From positions 1,215 through 25,375 of the forward strand of contig PMOV01000068.1 of assembly GCA_003161195.1 (NCBI GenBank): a DNA stretch of 24,161 nucleotides, in the 5' to 3' direction. A program made the translations under genes and the position numbers. The stretch is from Acidobacteriota bacterium (GTDB lineage: Bacteria; Acidobacteriota; Terriglobia; Acidiferrales; UBA7541). The notes under the pieces are model-generated. The model was not told the origin of the DNA and did not search any database. It saw nothing but the letters and a program-made list of their open reading frames with translations. Below, piece after piece: positions 1-7,151 of this stretch (within the stretch, counting starts at the first letter, position 1; every line of letters begins with the position of its first letter).

Positions 1-55
1 AGCGGCGGTAACTCCTCGACCGCCCTACTGCCGCCGATGCCCCTTCTCTGACGCC

Positions 56-1465
56 ATGCACACCGCCTGCTCACCGCCGCCGCCCCTCACCCTGCGCCAT
101 AGGCTCTCGCCCGCGCGCACCCTGCTAGCTTTCTCGCTGGTCGCCACATCTCTACTGTTCTTCGCCCCGCCGGCTCGCCCAGCCTACAGTCCTTCGCCCG
201 CCCAACTTCCGACCATGGCTCCCAGCCCGGCTCGCGAGACGCCCGCCCCACCCCCCGCCGCTCCAACCAAAACCGAGCAGTATACCCTCAGCCACGAGCG
301 CTGGGAAAAAGCCGTCGCCTATTCCCGCGCCGGCTATACTCTCTACTTCATCTACTATCTTTGTGTCGTCGCGGGCCTGCTGATGATTTTGCGCCTCGGC
401 ATCCCCGCCCGGCTCCGCGATTTCGCCGAACGCTCGACGGAATCCCGTTGGCTCCAAGGCATCCTCTTCCTCCCACCCATGGTGCTTCTTATGGGCCTGC
501 TCGATCTTCCCGTTCGTGTCTATTGGCATCATCTATCCTTACGCTACGAACAGTCCGTGGAGGGCTGGGCCGCGTGGTCTGTAGATTGGATAAAAGAAGA
601 ACTCCTGCAGCTACTTATTTTTACCATCCTCGGCCTGATCCTCTTTGCTCTGTTGCGTCGCAGCCCGCGCCGCTGGTGGTTCTATTTCTGGCTCGCCGTT
701 CTCCCTATTGCCCTGTTGCTGACCATCGCCAGCCCCTACATCATCGATCCCCTTTTCAACCACTTCGAGCCGCTCTCGAACAAGTATCCCGCCCTCGTCG
801 ACTCCATCAGCCGCCTCACCCAACACGCCGGCGTGCCCATCCCTCCCGAGCGCATCTTCCTCATGGAAGCCAGCAAAAAGACCAATGAACTTAACGCTTA
901 CGTCGCCGGCCTCGGCCCCTCCAAACGCGTGGTCATCTGGGACAACACCATTCAGGACACTTCGCCCGAAGGCACCCTATTCATCGTCGGCCACGAACTA
1001 GGCCACTACGTCTTGGGCCATGTTTGGCAGGGCTTCCTCTACTTCGCCGCCGGCGCATTCCTCGGCCTGTATCTCGCGTATCGCGCGCTGAATTGGTCGC
1101 TCGCCCGCTGGGGCCAGCGCTGGAAGATTTACGGACCGCAGGACTGGGCCGCCTTGGCCGTGCTCTTCCTTATCCTTCAGGTCGGTTCCTTCTTTGCCGA
1201 TCCTATCGTCAACGCCATCAGCCGCATGGACGAGCACAATGCCGACGTCTTCGGCCTCGAAGTCATCCATGGCGTGGTTCCAGACTCCGCCGAAGTGGCT
1301 GCCCGCGCCTTCCAGGTTTTGGGCGAAATCGATCTCTCCGATCCCAATCCCCCGCCCTTCATCACCTTCTGGCTCTACAGCCATCCGCCCCTGGCCGAAC
1401 GCCTGGTCTTCGCCCACACCTATGATCCATGGTCCCGCGGCCAATCCCCCAAATACTTAAAGTAG
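56..1465 (+). CDS. M48 family (Ste24/CAAX prenyl protease 1-like) membrane zinc metallopeptidase
   Basis: Integral-membrane zinc endopeptidase of the M48 family. The zinc site is visible: HELGH at residues 313-317 (two His ligands and the catalytic Glu) and EHNAD at 393-397 (third ligand Glu393). The DPLFNHFEPL stretch near residue 231 and several hydrophobic segments before the catalytic site (about 94-114, 133-151, 182-200, 207-226) fit the Ste24 N-terminal membrane domain; two more follow near 325-345 and 365-385. The first 45 residues hold a signal-like hydrophobic stretch, then a Pro/Ala-rich linker. Ste24 homologues cleave prenylated peptides in eukaryotes; in bacteria the likely role is envelope protein quality control, which is inference. 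The length (469 aa) is slightly above the family norm because of the Pro-rich N-terminus, so a later start is possible. Family assignment is firm; the substrate is unknown. Confidence 0.92.
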   Translation: MHTACSPPPPLTLRHRLSPARTLLAFSLVATSLLFFAPPARPAYSPSPAQLPTMAPSPARETPAPPPAAPTKTEQYTLSHERWEKAVAYSRAGYTLYFIYYLCVVAGLLMILRLGIPARLRDFAERSTESRWLQGILFLPPMVLLMGLLDLPVRVYWHHLSLRYEQSVEGWAAWSVDWIKEELLQLLIFTILGLILFALLRRSPRRWWFYFWLAVLPIALLLTIASPYIIDPLFNHFEPLSNKYPALVDSISRLTQHAGVPIPPERIFLMEASKKTNELNAYVAGLGPSKRVVIWDNTIQDTSPEGTLFIVGHELGHYVLGHVWQGFLYFAAGAFLGLYLAYRALNWSLARWGQRWKIYGPQDWAALAVLFLILQVGSFFADPIVNAISRMDEHNADVFGLEVIHGVVPDSAEVAARAFQVLGEIDLSDPNPPPFITFWLYSHPPLAERLVFAHTYDPWSRGQSPKYLK

Positions 1466-1608
1466 ACTTCAAGCCGCATAGGCATTCCTGCCTGTGTTCG
1501 GTGTAAAACCACATGCGGGCTTCACAGCCCGCGAGCCTTTGACGTTGTAGCGACGCCCTTTAGGGGGGTCATCTTGCTTCACGTAGCGGAAACTTCAGCC
1601 TGTGCGCC
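1462..1608. repeat. Cluster of degenerate hairpin repeats (GTAGC-headed, REP-like)
   Basis: The space after the M48 gene is a run of imperfect palindromes. CATAGGCA/TGCCTGTG pair at 1477-1484 and 1489-1496, GCGGGCT/AGCCCGC at 1515-1521 and 1526-1532 (perfect), and GACGCCC/GGGGGGTC at 1552-1570. GTAGC heads occur at 1547 and 1583, 36 bp apart, the second followed by an ACTTCAGCC core. The same kind of unit appears in reverse orientation at 9701-9902. None is followed by a T-tract, so these are not intrinsic terminators. They look like a dispersed intergenic repeat family; whether they are mobile or act on mRNA ends cannot be told from sequence. Confidence 0.6.
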
Positions 1609-1659
1609 AGTCCTCGCGTCATGTCTCCCAAATCCAAGCGTAGCTCCCACCCACCCGTT

Positions 1660-2280
1660 CTACCCGCGCCCTTTCGCATGCTTCCGCGCAAACGCCGCCG
1701 CCTTATGCCGATTCCCGCAAATGGCCATCGAACACCACCTTCGTCTCTTCGTCCGCGAATCATCGTAAAAAAACAGCCCGCATTCCGCATTCGCGCACAA
1801 CCGCACCCGCGCCTCCGCCCCCTCCGCCACAATCTCCGCCGCCGACCGGGCAATCGCCGCCAGCAACCATTCGAGGCCGCTTTCCCGCGCTACAAACTCG
1901 ATCCGCCACCCTTTCGCGCCCCCGCACAGCTCGTCGTGCCCCTCGGTAATCCGCAGCACCTCGTTAATTGCTTCCACAGACTCAGCCCCTGGCGCCACGC
2001 GCCGCACGAGCCCCCCGAAAATCTGCCGCAAGCTCCCCCGCAGCGCTGACGCCTGTTCCAGCAAACCCTGCGCGCCCACAGCATCGGTTTCCGGCAGTTC
2101 CAGCAGCACCGCGCTGCGCTCTGGCGAAATCACCTGTGTAGCCTCTAGAAACAGGATCAGTTCCTCCCACGAAAGCGGCCTCCGCGGCGACCCCGCATTC
2201 GCAAAATCCAGCGCCAACCGCCCTCCGATGTTGGAAGAGGTTAGCTCCGTCCGCTCCGATTTTAGCGAGCTCTTATTCAT
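1660..2280 (-). CDS. CGNR zinc-finger / ABATE-domain putative transcriptional regulator
   Basis: Two-part protein of 206 aa. The N-terminal region opens with GGRLALDFAN near residue 19, typical of the ABATE (putative stress-induced transcription regulator) domain. The C-terminus carries a CGNR zinc finger with cysteines 162, 167, 183 and 188; the last sits in the signature CGNR at 188-191, and a basic tail follows. Members are presumed DNA-binding regulators, and few have been studied. The gene is divergent from the DUF1223 gene, 137 bp away. A perfect 12-bp palindrome lies 5-16 nt before the start codon and no clear Shine-Dalgarno is present there, which suggests autoregulation (inference). 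The start is ATG. The opposite strand is also open over much of the gene, but only this frame has recognisable domains. Confidence 0.88.
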   Translation of the reverse strand: MNKSSLKSERTELTSSNIGGRLALDFANAGSPRRPLSWEELILFLEATQVISPERSAVLLELPETDAVGAQGLLEQASALRGSLRQIFGGLVRRVAPGAESVEAINEVLRITEGHDELCGGAKGWRIEFVARESGLEWLLAAIARSAAEIVAEGAEARVRLCANAECGLFFYDDSRTKRRRWCSMAICGNRHKAAAFARKHAKGRG

Positions 2281-2284
2281 CGCA

Positions 2285-2312
2285 TTAACCGGTTAAATGT
2301 ATCACACCGGTT
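2285..2312. promoter_or_regulatory. Palindromic candidate operator for the CGNR regulator
   Basis: TTAACCGGTTAA at 2285-2296 is a perfect 12-bp palindrome. A second ACCGGT core lies at 2306-2311, 18 bp centre to centre. On the minus strand a weak -10-like GATACA (2298-2303) lies between the two, so protein bound here would cover the regulator's promoter and start region. The sequence symmetry is seen directly; the operator role is inferred. Confidence 0.45.
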
Positions 2313-2417
2313 CCGCGGCACCACCACTCTCTTTTTGCTGTAACCTGCTCCTATCCCTTCGACTCCTATCGTCCAGGGAAGGGAAAGAGAACAGTCAGCG
2401 GGAAGGAAGATAGACCT

Positions 2418-3254
2418 ATGAAGCCACTCGCCATCGCCGCCAGCCTTATCACTCTCATCTCCCTTGCTGTCGCTGTCTTTGAAAAAGACGTGTCTGACCG
2501 CGAATTTCGTAATCCCACCACGGTGTCCGCCGCCGCGTCGCGTATTCCCTCCGGACCACCTGTCCCCGTCATCGTCGAACTTTTCACTTCCGAAGGCTGC
2601 TCCAGTTGCCCTCCCGCCGATGCCTTGCTCCTCAAACTGGAAAACGACCAACCCATTCCCGGAGCCGAGATTCTCGCCCTCGAGGAACACGTCGACTATT
2701 GGAACAATCTCGGCTGGAACGATCCGTTCTCGTCGTTCGACTACACCGCCAGGCAGTACGTGTACGCCGGAGCCTTGGGAAATGGCAACGCCTACACTCC
2801 GCAAATGGTCGTCGACGGACGATTTGAACTAGTCGGCGGCCGGGGTGGGCAAGCCAAAGACGCCATCGAGCACGCCGCCGCTCTTCCGCGCTCCACCGTC
2901 ACCCTCACCCAGCTCCACTTGGCACCGGATCAGGGCGAATGGACGGTAAGCGCCGATCATCTTCCTGTTTCTGGTGATTCCGCCGAACTGTGGATTGCCA
3001 TTACCGAAACGCACCTGCATTCGAGTGTGCGCGCAGGAGAAAATTCCGGCGAGGATCTTTATCACGCCGCGGTCGTTCGCCGCCTAACGAAGGTGGCTTC
3101 TGTCGACGGCCACAAACCGCAGCCCTTTTCCACCACCGCCAAAATCTCGTTGCGTCCCGAATGGAAGCGCGAAAATCTCCGCGTCGTGGCCTTGGTCCAG
3201 GAAAAGAAGTCGCGCCACATCCTGGGCGCCGCCTCCAGCAAACTCGCGGAGTAG
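2418..3254 (+). CDS. DUF1223 family thioredoxin-fold secreted/anchored protein
   Basis: 278-aa protein matching the DUF1223 family. After an N-terminal hydrophobic segment (residues 5-20, signal or anchor) comes the conserved block VELFTSEGCSSCPPAD, with a CxxC pair at Cys61/Cys64, then HVDYWNNLGWNDPFS at 91-105 and YTPQMVVDGR. These are hallmarks of DUF1223, which has a thioredoxin-like fold; a redox role outside the cytoplasm is likely but the reaction is not known. Start: ATG preceded by GGAAGGAAG about 8 nt upstream, a good ribosome site. The CPBP gene follows after about 26 bp and may be co-transcribed. Family call is confident; function is open. Confidence 0.9.
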   Translation: MKPLAIAASLITLISLAVAVFEKDVSDREFRNPTTVSAAASRIPSGPPVPVIVELFTSEGCSSCPPADALLLKLENDQPIPGAEILALEEHVDYWNNLGWNDPFSSFDYTARQYVYAGALGNGNAYTPQMVVDGRFELVGGRGGQAKDAIEHAAALPRSTVTLTQLHLAPDQGEWTVSADHLPVSGDSAELWIAITETHLHSSVRAGENSGEDLYHAAVVRRLTKVASVDGHKPQPFSTTAKISLRPEWKRENLRVVALVQEKKSRHILGAASSKLAE

Positions 3255-3280
3255 CGCTTTCGTTTCCCCACGCCGCGCCT

Positions 3281-4294
3281 GTGCTACCTTATTTCCGGAA
3301 CCAACCTTTGTCCCTCTTCTCCTCGCCAACCCGCGACCTGCGTGCTCTCTGGCGCATTCCCCTCTACATCGCCCTCCTCGTCGTTCTCTTCACCATCTTC
3401 AACATGGTCCTCGAGCGCTTTCCAGCTCTGGGCCATTCACCGAATTCCCCCTCAACCCTCTTCGCCCAGGAATCCGCCGGCTTCGCCATCGTGGCCCTTG
3501 CCTCCTGGATCCTCTCGCGCATCGAAGGTTGCCCGCTCGGCAACTACGGTCTCCGGCTGACCGCTAACTTCGCCCAGGAATTCTTCCAAGGCTGCATCTT
3601 CGGCCTCTGCGAAATCTCCCTGCTCATCGGCGTGATCGCGGCGTTCGGCGGTTATTCGTTCGGCGCGTTGTCGCTCGGCGGCTCAGCCATTCTTCGCTGG
3701 GCGGTTACTTGGGCGGTCGTCTTTCTCTTCGTAGGCTTTTTTGAGGAGTTCGGCTTTCGCGGCTACATCCTGCACGGCTTGGCGCAGTTAATCGGTTTTT
3801 GGCCGGCGGCCATTTCTCTGGGCTTGGTCTTCGGCTATGTCCACTCGTACAATCCCGGCGAAACCTGGCCCGGGGAACTCGGCGTCTTCTGCATCGCCGT
3901 TATCTTCGCCTTCACCCTCCGCCGCACCGGCTCCCTCTGGCTGGCCGTCGGCTGGCACGCCGCCTTCGATTTCGGCGAATCGTTCCTCTACTCCGTCCCA
4001 GACAGCGGCGCCGTCATCCCCGGCCACCTGTCAACCGCCTACCTGCACGGCCCCACCTGGAAAACCGGCGGTTCGGACGGTCCCGAAGCCAGCCTTTTCA
4101 GCTTCGCCGTCATGGCCCTGATGACCGCAATCTTCCACTTCCTCTACCCCGCTAAGCCCACGCCAGCGCCTCGCTCGCCGACGCTTCCTACGCCCGCACT
4201 CGAGATACAACTGGACGCCCTAGCCGCACTCCAAAACCACGCCCCAAGCCCAGACGATCCCACATCTCCAAGTAATTCCCAAAATAGTTCATGA
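3281..4294 (+). CDS. CPBP family intramembrane glutamic endopeptidase (Abi/CAAX-like)
   Basis: Membrane protein with the three CPBP (former Abi) motifs: EEFGFR with Glu155/Glu156 and Arg160, FGYVH in the next helix, and HAAFD in the last. Family members (Rce1-related) are intramembrane proteases; bacterial substrates are mostly unknown. Several hydrophobic helices surround the motifs. The last 50 residues are a Pro/Ser-rich cytoplasmic or periplasmic tail without recognisable domain. The start is uncertain: the frame is open upstream into the DUF1223 gene. GTG at 3281 (26 bp after the DUF1223 stop) is the first reasonable start, and TTG at 3308 is an alternative just before the first helix. 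Neither has a convincing Shine-Dalgarno, so translation may depend on coupling to the upstream gene. Confidence 0.82.
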   Translation: MLPYFRNQPLSLFSSPTRDLRALWRIPLYIALLVVLFTIFNMVLERFPALGHSPNSPSTLFAQESAGFAIVALASWILSRIEGCPLGNYGLRLTANFAQEFFQGCIFGLCEISLLIGVIAAFGGYSFGALSLGGSAILRWAVTWAVVFLFVGFFEEFGFRGYILHGLAQLIGFWPAAISLGLVFGYVHSYNPGETWPGELGVFCIAVIFAFTLRRTGSLWLAVGWHAAFDFGESFLYSVPDSGAVIPGHLSTAYLHGPTWKTGGSDGPEASLFSFAVMALMTAIFHFLYPAKPTPAPRSPTLPTPALEIQLDALAALQNHAPSPDDPTSPSNSQNSS

Positions 4295-4326
4295 ACACTT
4301 GCACAAAACTGGGAACGTGGGCACCG

Positions 4327-5523
4327 TCAGTGCACCAACTCCGAAACAAATACCAACTTCACACCCTCACCCTGCGCCCTCGGTAACATCACGCGCAACG
4401 CCCGCAGCGTGGCAGCATGCGGGTGCCCAATTGCAATCGCCTCGCCCTTCTCTCGCGCTCCGCGAATTGCCATCGCCAATTGCTTCTCAATCGCGCTGTC
4501 CGTTTCCACATCGTCAAGAAACGGCACATTGCGAAACGCCGCTTCTACACCATCCTGTTTCGCCGAATCGTACGCCACTGTCGCCGCCGTCGTTCGGCTG
4601 TCGACGTAGAAGAGGTGATGCTCGAGCAGCGTAGACATAAGCTCGTTCATCAGCGCCGGATCGGCGGTGGCCTGCGAGCCTTGGTGATTGTTCACGCCCT
4701 TCACGCCAGGAACTTCGCCGAGGAATTGCTCCAGCAGTGTCGCCACTTCCGCGGATCCCATCCCTGGACGCAACTCCCGCTCTTCCGGCTGTTCCCTTCC
4801 AACGGACTGCATCGGCAAATGCAGCATCACTTCGTACCCACGCAGCCGGGCCTCGTTGGCAATGTCGACGGAATGCACATGTCCCGGCAAAACGGAGATC
4901 GTCAGCGGATACGGCATGCTGAAAATCTCCTCCGCTGTTGCGGAATCGCTGCCGAGATCGTCCAGCAAAATAGCCAGCTTGGCCGGCCCACCAACAGCGG
5001 ACGCGCGCGCGCCGCCAGCAGATCCTGACTCGCCCTGCGCCACACCGACCGCCGCATTCCCCTGATCGGCAAAATGGAGATAGATCGTGTGCGTTGGTGT
5101 TTCGTTGTGCAGGTAGACGATGGCGAGTGCGTCGCCTCGTTGCGCGCCAGGTTTCTCGGTCAGACCGCCAGAAACGGCCACCGCATTGAGCGCCTGCAAT
5201 ACCCGCGACCGGTCCGCGGAACGTGCACTGGCATTGCGCGAGAGAATGGCGACGTCAACATGATCTGTGCCGTCGTCCGAGCGGAACTGCGTGCGCACTA
5301 GCGTCCCCGCAGGTCCGGCAGACTTGGCTGCCGCCGCGAAGTTGCGCGTCAGGCCATGCAGGGTCGCCACCGGTAGCGGCTTCTCCGCCTTCTTACAGCC
5401 CCCAACGCAAACCAGCACCGCCACGAAAAGAAGTAAACAGCGGAGCGAGACAGAGTCGTGGATGGGTACGTTGACGACGCACGGCGACGCTCGGAATGGC
5501 GCTGGAAACGGCGCTTGTGACAA
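4327..5523 (-). CDS. Divergent polysaccharide deacetylase (YibQ/DUF610-like) lipoprotein
   Basis: 398-aa protein with a C-terminal divergent polysaccharide deacetylase domain (about 181-398). Visible motifs are ILLDDLG (Asp188/Asp189), HLPMQS near 235, VNNHQGSQAT (His280, Ser283), YVDSRTT (Asp308) and IGHPHA (His367, His369). The N-terminus has a hydrophobic stretch ending in VGGC with Cys43, a plausible lipobox. The probable start is TTG at 5523, since no ATG or GTG occurs before the hydrophobic segment. It lies 3 bp after the S41 stop, so the two genes are surely co-transcribed and probably translationally coupled. In proteobacteria yibQ follows ctpA and envC. The divergent family resembles NodB deacetylases but activity has not been generally shown, so an envelope role is inferred. 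Confidence 0.87.
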   Translation of the reverse strand: MSQAPFPAPFRASPCVVNVPIHDSVSLRCLLLFVAVLVCVGGCKKAEKPLPVATLHGLTRNFAAAAKSAGPAGTLVRTQFRSDDGTDHVDVAILSRNASARSADRSRVLQALNAVAVSGGLTEKPGAQRGDALAIVYLHNETPTHTIYLHFADQGNAAVGVAQGESGSAGGARASAVGGPAKLAILLDDLGSDSATAEEIFSMPYPLTISVLPGHVHSVDIANEARLRGYEVMLHLPMQSVGREQPEERELRPGMGSAEVATLLEQFLGEVPGVKGVNNHQGSQATADPALMNELMSTLLEHHLFYVDSRTTAATVAYDSAKQDGVEAAFRNVPFLDDVETDSAIEKQLAMAIRGAREKGEAIAIGHPHAATLRALRVMLPRAQGEGVKLVFVSELVH

Positions 5524-5526
5524 CGC

Positions 5527-6768
5527 TTAGGCGGCCTTTTTGACGGGCGGATTCTTCAACAATTCCAGCGCTTTGTGGAAGATCGGATCTTCGGACGAGA
5601 GCGGACGCGGCCCCAAGCCGGTTTCTTTGTCGTCATTGGGCGCAGCCGAGCCATCGCCATCCGTACCATCGTTACCGTCATCGGGAGTCGCGTGCACCAC
5701 CTCGGTCGGAGTGACGCCTTCCTCGAGGATGGATTTACCGTCGCCGTTGTAATAGTTGGCTACCGTCAGCACCATGGCGGCGCCGCTATCCATAGTGATG
5801 GTTTTTTGCTCGGAAGCGAGACCGAAGGTGCGTTCGCCGACGATGTCTCCGCGGTGGTTGGCGAGAATAGCGCCGGCCAGCACTTCGGCGGCGCCGGAAG
5901 TGGTGGCGTCGGTCAGCACGGAGACGGGATTCTTCCACACCACTTTGCTGGCGTCCGCCGAAAAGACTTGCGTGGAAACCGTCTGGCCGCGCAGCGTGGT
6001 CAGCGTGCCGCTTGGAACCAGCAAGCGCGCCACGGCCACCGCTTCCGACACGGGACCGCGGCCGCACTCCCGCAGATCCAAAATCAGCTTATGTACGCCT
6101 TGCTTATCCGCTTCGAGCAAGCGCGCTTTGATTTCGTCAGCGCGGCCGGTCTCCAGCGACGGCAGGCGCAGCACCAGAATGTCGTTGTCGGCTTTTTGCG
6201 AAATAATTTTTGATGGCGCCAACTTATCGCGCACCAGCTCCACATCTTCGGGAGTGGACTTGCCGCGGCGGATAACCGCCACCTTCACGCCGCTGCCCGC
6301 AGGTCCGGCAAGCAGATTCTTGGCCTGCCCCACGGACATTTCGCGCGTGGTGAATCCGCTGATGGATTCAAAAATATCGCCGCTGCGAATTCCCGCTTTC
6401 GCGGCTGGGCTGTCCGGCAGCACGGAAATCACCATGACGTAGCCGAAACGCTTGCTCAGGGTCAGTCCCGTGTCGCCGGTGCCGGGATTTGCCAGCTTCT
6501 TGCGGTATTCCTCATATTCCGGAGGGGTGAGGTAGCTGGATTCGGAGTCCAGCGATTCGAGCAGGCCGTGCAAAGAGCCCGCGGTAACTACGCGCATGTT
6601 GGGCTCGTCCACGTAATCCTGTTGGATCTTCTGCAGCACTTCGCCGTAGACGGTCAGCGACTTGTAGGCGCGGTCGTCAGGCGTGCGACCAAGGACGTGG
6701 CCAATGCCGGCATATGAGAAAACTGCCACGGAAGCTGCAATGACACCCACGCGAGCCGCTCGGTTCAT
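5527..6768 (-). CDS. S41/PDZ C-terminal processing protease homologue, apparently lacking the catalytic Ser/Lys dyad
   Basis: 413-aa CtpA/Tsp-like protein: N-terminal membrane anchor (residues 6-26), an S41 N-terminal helical segment (about 38-92), a PDZ domain (about 95-175, with GIRSGD and a AGPAGSGVKVAVIRRGK strand) and the S41 core (about 190-355). In active members the Ser (SxSE) and Lys (FGK) are 25 residues apart. Here the matching positions are Gly292 (TTSGAAE) and Leu317 (GERTFGLAS), exactly 25 apart, so both are substituted. DLRNNPGG is also altered to DLRECGRGP. A Ser291 one residue off is present. It may be a non-catalytic scaffold or use a different residue set. The start is ATG with AGGTGA upstream. 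The C-terminal 55 residues are acidic, then basic. It forms an operon with the downstream deacetylase lipoprotein. Confidence 0.9.
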   Translation of the reverse strand: MNRAARVGVIAASVAVFSYAGIGHVLGRTPDDRAYKSLTVYGEVLQKIQQDYVDEPNMRVVTAGSLHGLLESLDSESSYLTPPEYEEYRKKLANPGTGDTGLTLSKRFGYVMVISVLPDSPAAKAGIRSGDIFESISGFTTREMSVGQAKNLLAGPAGSGVKVAVIRRGKSTPEDVELVRDKLAPSKIISQKADNDILVLRLPSLETGRADEIKARLLEADKQGVHKLILDLRECGRGPVSEAVAVARLLVPSGTLTTLRGQTVSTQVFSADASKVVWKNPVSVLTDATTSGAAEVLAGAILANHRGDIVGERTFGLASEQKTITMDSGAAMVLTVANYYNGDGKSILEEGVTPTEVVHATPDDGNDGTDGDGSAAPNDDKETGLGPRPLSSEDPIFHKALELLKNPPVKKAA

Positions 6769-6866
6769 GCATCACCTAATTTCCTGTTTTTACGCAGCGC
6801 TTTTAGCGCCGGCCATCCCACGCAGCCCGTCTGAATTCGGCCACGCGCGACGACGCCAATCCAACG

Positions 6867-6887
6867 ATTATACCACCGATAACGGTG
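6867..6887 (-). promoter_or_regulatory. Extended -10 promoter plus inverted repeat upstream of the S41-deacetylase operon
   Basis: On the minus strand the sequence TGGTATAAT (6867-6875) is a perfect extended -10 element; no good -35 is present, as is usual for extended -10 promoters. CACCG-ATAA-CGGTG (6874-6887) is an inverted repeat that overlaps the TG of the promoter, a natural place for a repressor. The leader to the start codon at 6768 would be about 90 nt. Both roles are inferred from pattern. Confidence 0.45.
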
Positions 6888-7104
6888 TCCTAAGGTGGGA
6901 CGCGTCTGGGACGAGAAAGGTAGCCCAGCCCGGCCTAACAATTCTGGAGGGTCCATGAGTGAGAAAGCGGATGTTGGTGCCAATCTTGCACAAAAGACAC
7001 GTCTAATCTGTTAAGTGTTGTGTGATTACCACGCCGCACTCGCGAAATCGGTGACCTAAACCGTTAAGCTATTGAAAATGAGAAACAAACAACGGAAATT
7101 GGGG

Positions 7105-7133
7105 TTTACAACCTGATAGAATTTAGGTGTAAT
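7105..7133 (+). promoter_or_regulatory. Candidate sigma-70 promoter of lpxC
   Basis: TTTACA (7105-7110) and TGTAAT (7128-7133) are separated by exactly 17 bp, each one or two bases from the -35 and -10 consensus. Transcription would begin near 7140, leaving a leader of only about 12 nt before the TTG start of lpxC. A second -10-like TAGAAT lies at 7117 but lacks a matching -35. Confidence 0.5.
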
Positions 7134-7151
7134 ACGCCGGGGTTACGCTTC

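Larger units (their letters stand above)
6769..7151. other. Divergent intergenic region between the S41 operon and lpxC
   Basis: 383 bp without a convincing gene. It holds a candidate extended -10 promoter for the S41 operon (minus, about 6867-6875) with an adjoining inverted repeat and a candidate sigma-70 promoter for lpxC (plus, 7105-7133). The middle (about 6890-7090) is lower in GC than the flanking genes. Short open frames here have no family features or ribosome sites. Confidence 0.6.

Noticed and set aside
1462..1608. CRISPR-like array or terminator cluster
   Set aside because: Spacing is about 36 bp but units are degenerate palindromes without constant repeats or unique spacers, and no T-tracts follow them.
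2990..3280. Upstream extension of the CPBP frame inside the DUF1223 gene
   Set aside because: The frame is open but overlaps a well-supported gene, has low-complexity basic translation and no family features; the CPBP protein starts after it.
6683..6958. 91-residue plus-strand open frame over the S41 start
   Set aside because: It is mostly antisense to the S41 N-terminus and promoter region, with no ribosome site or recognisable motif.
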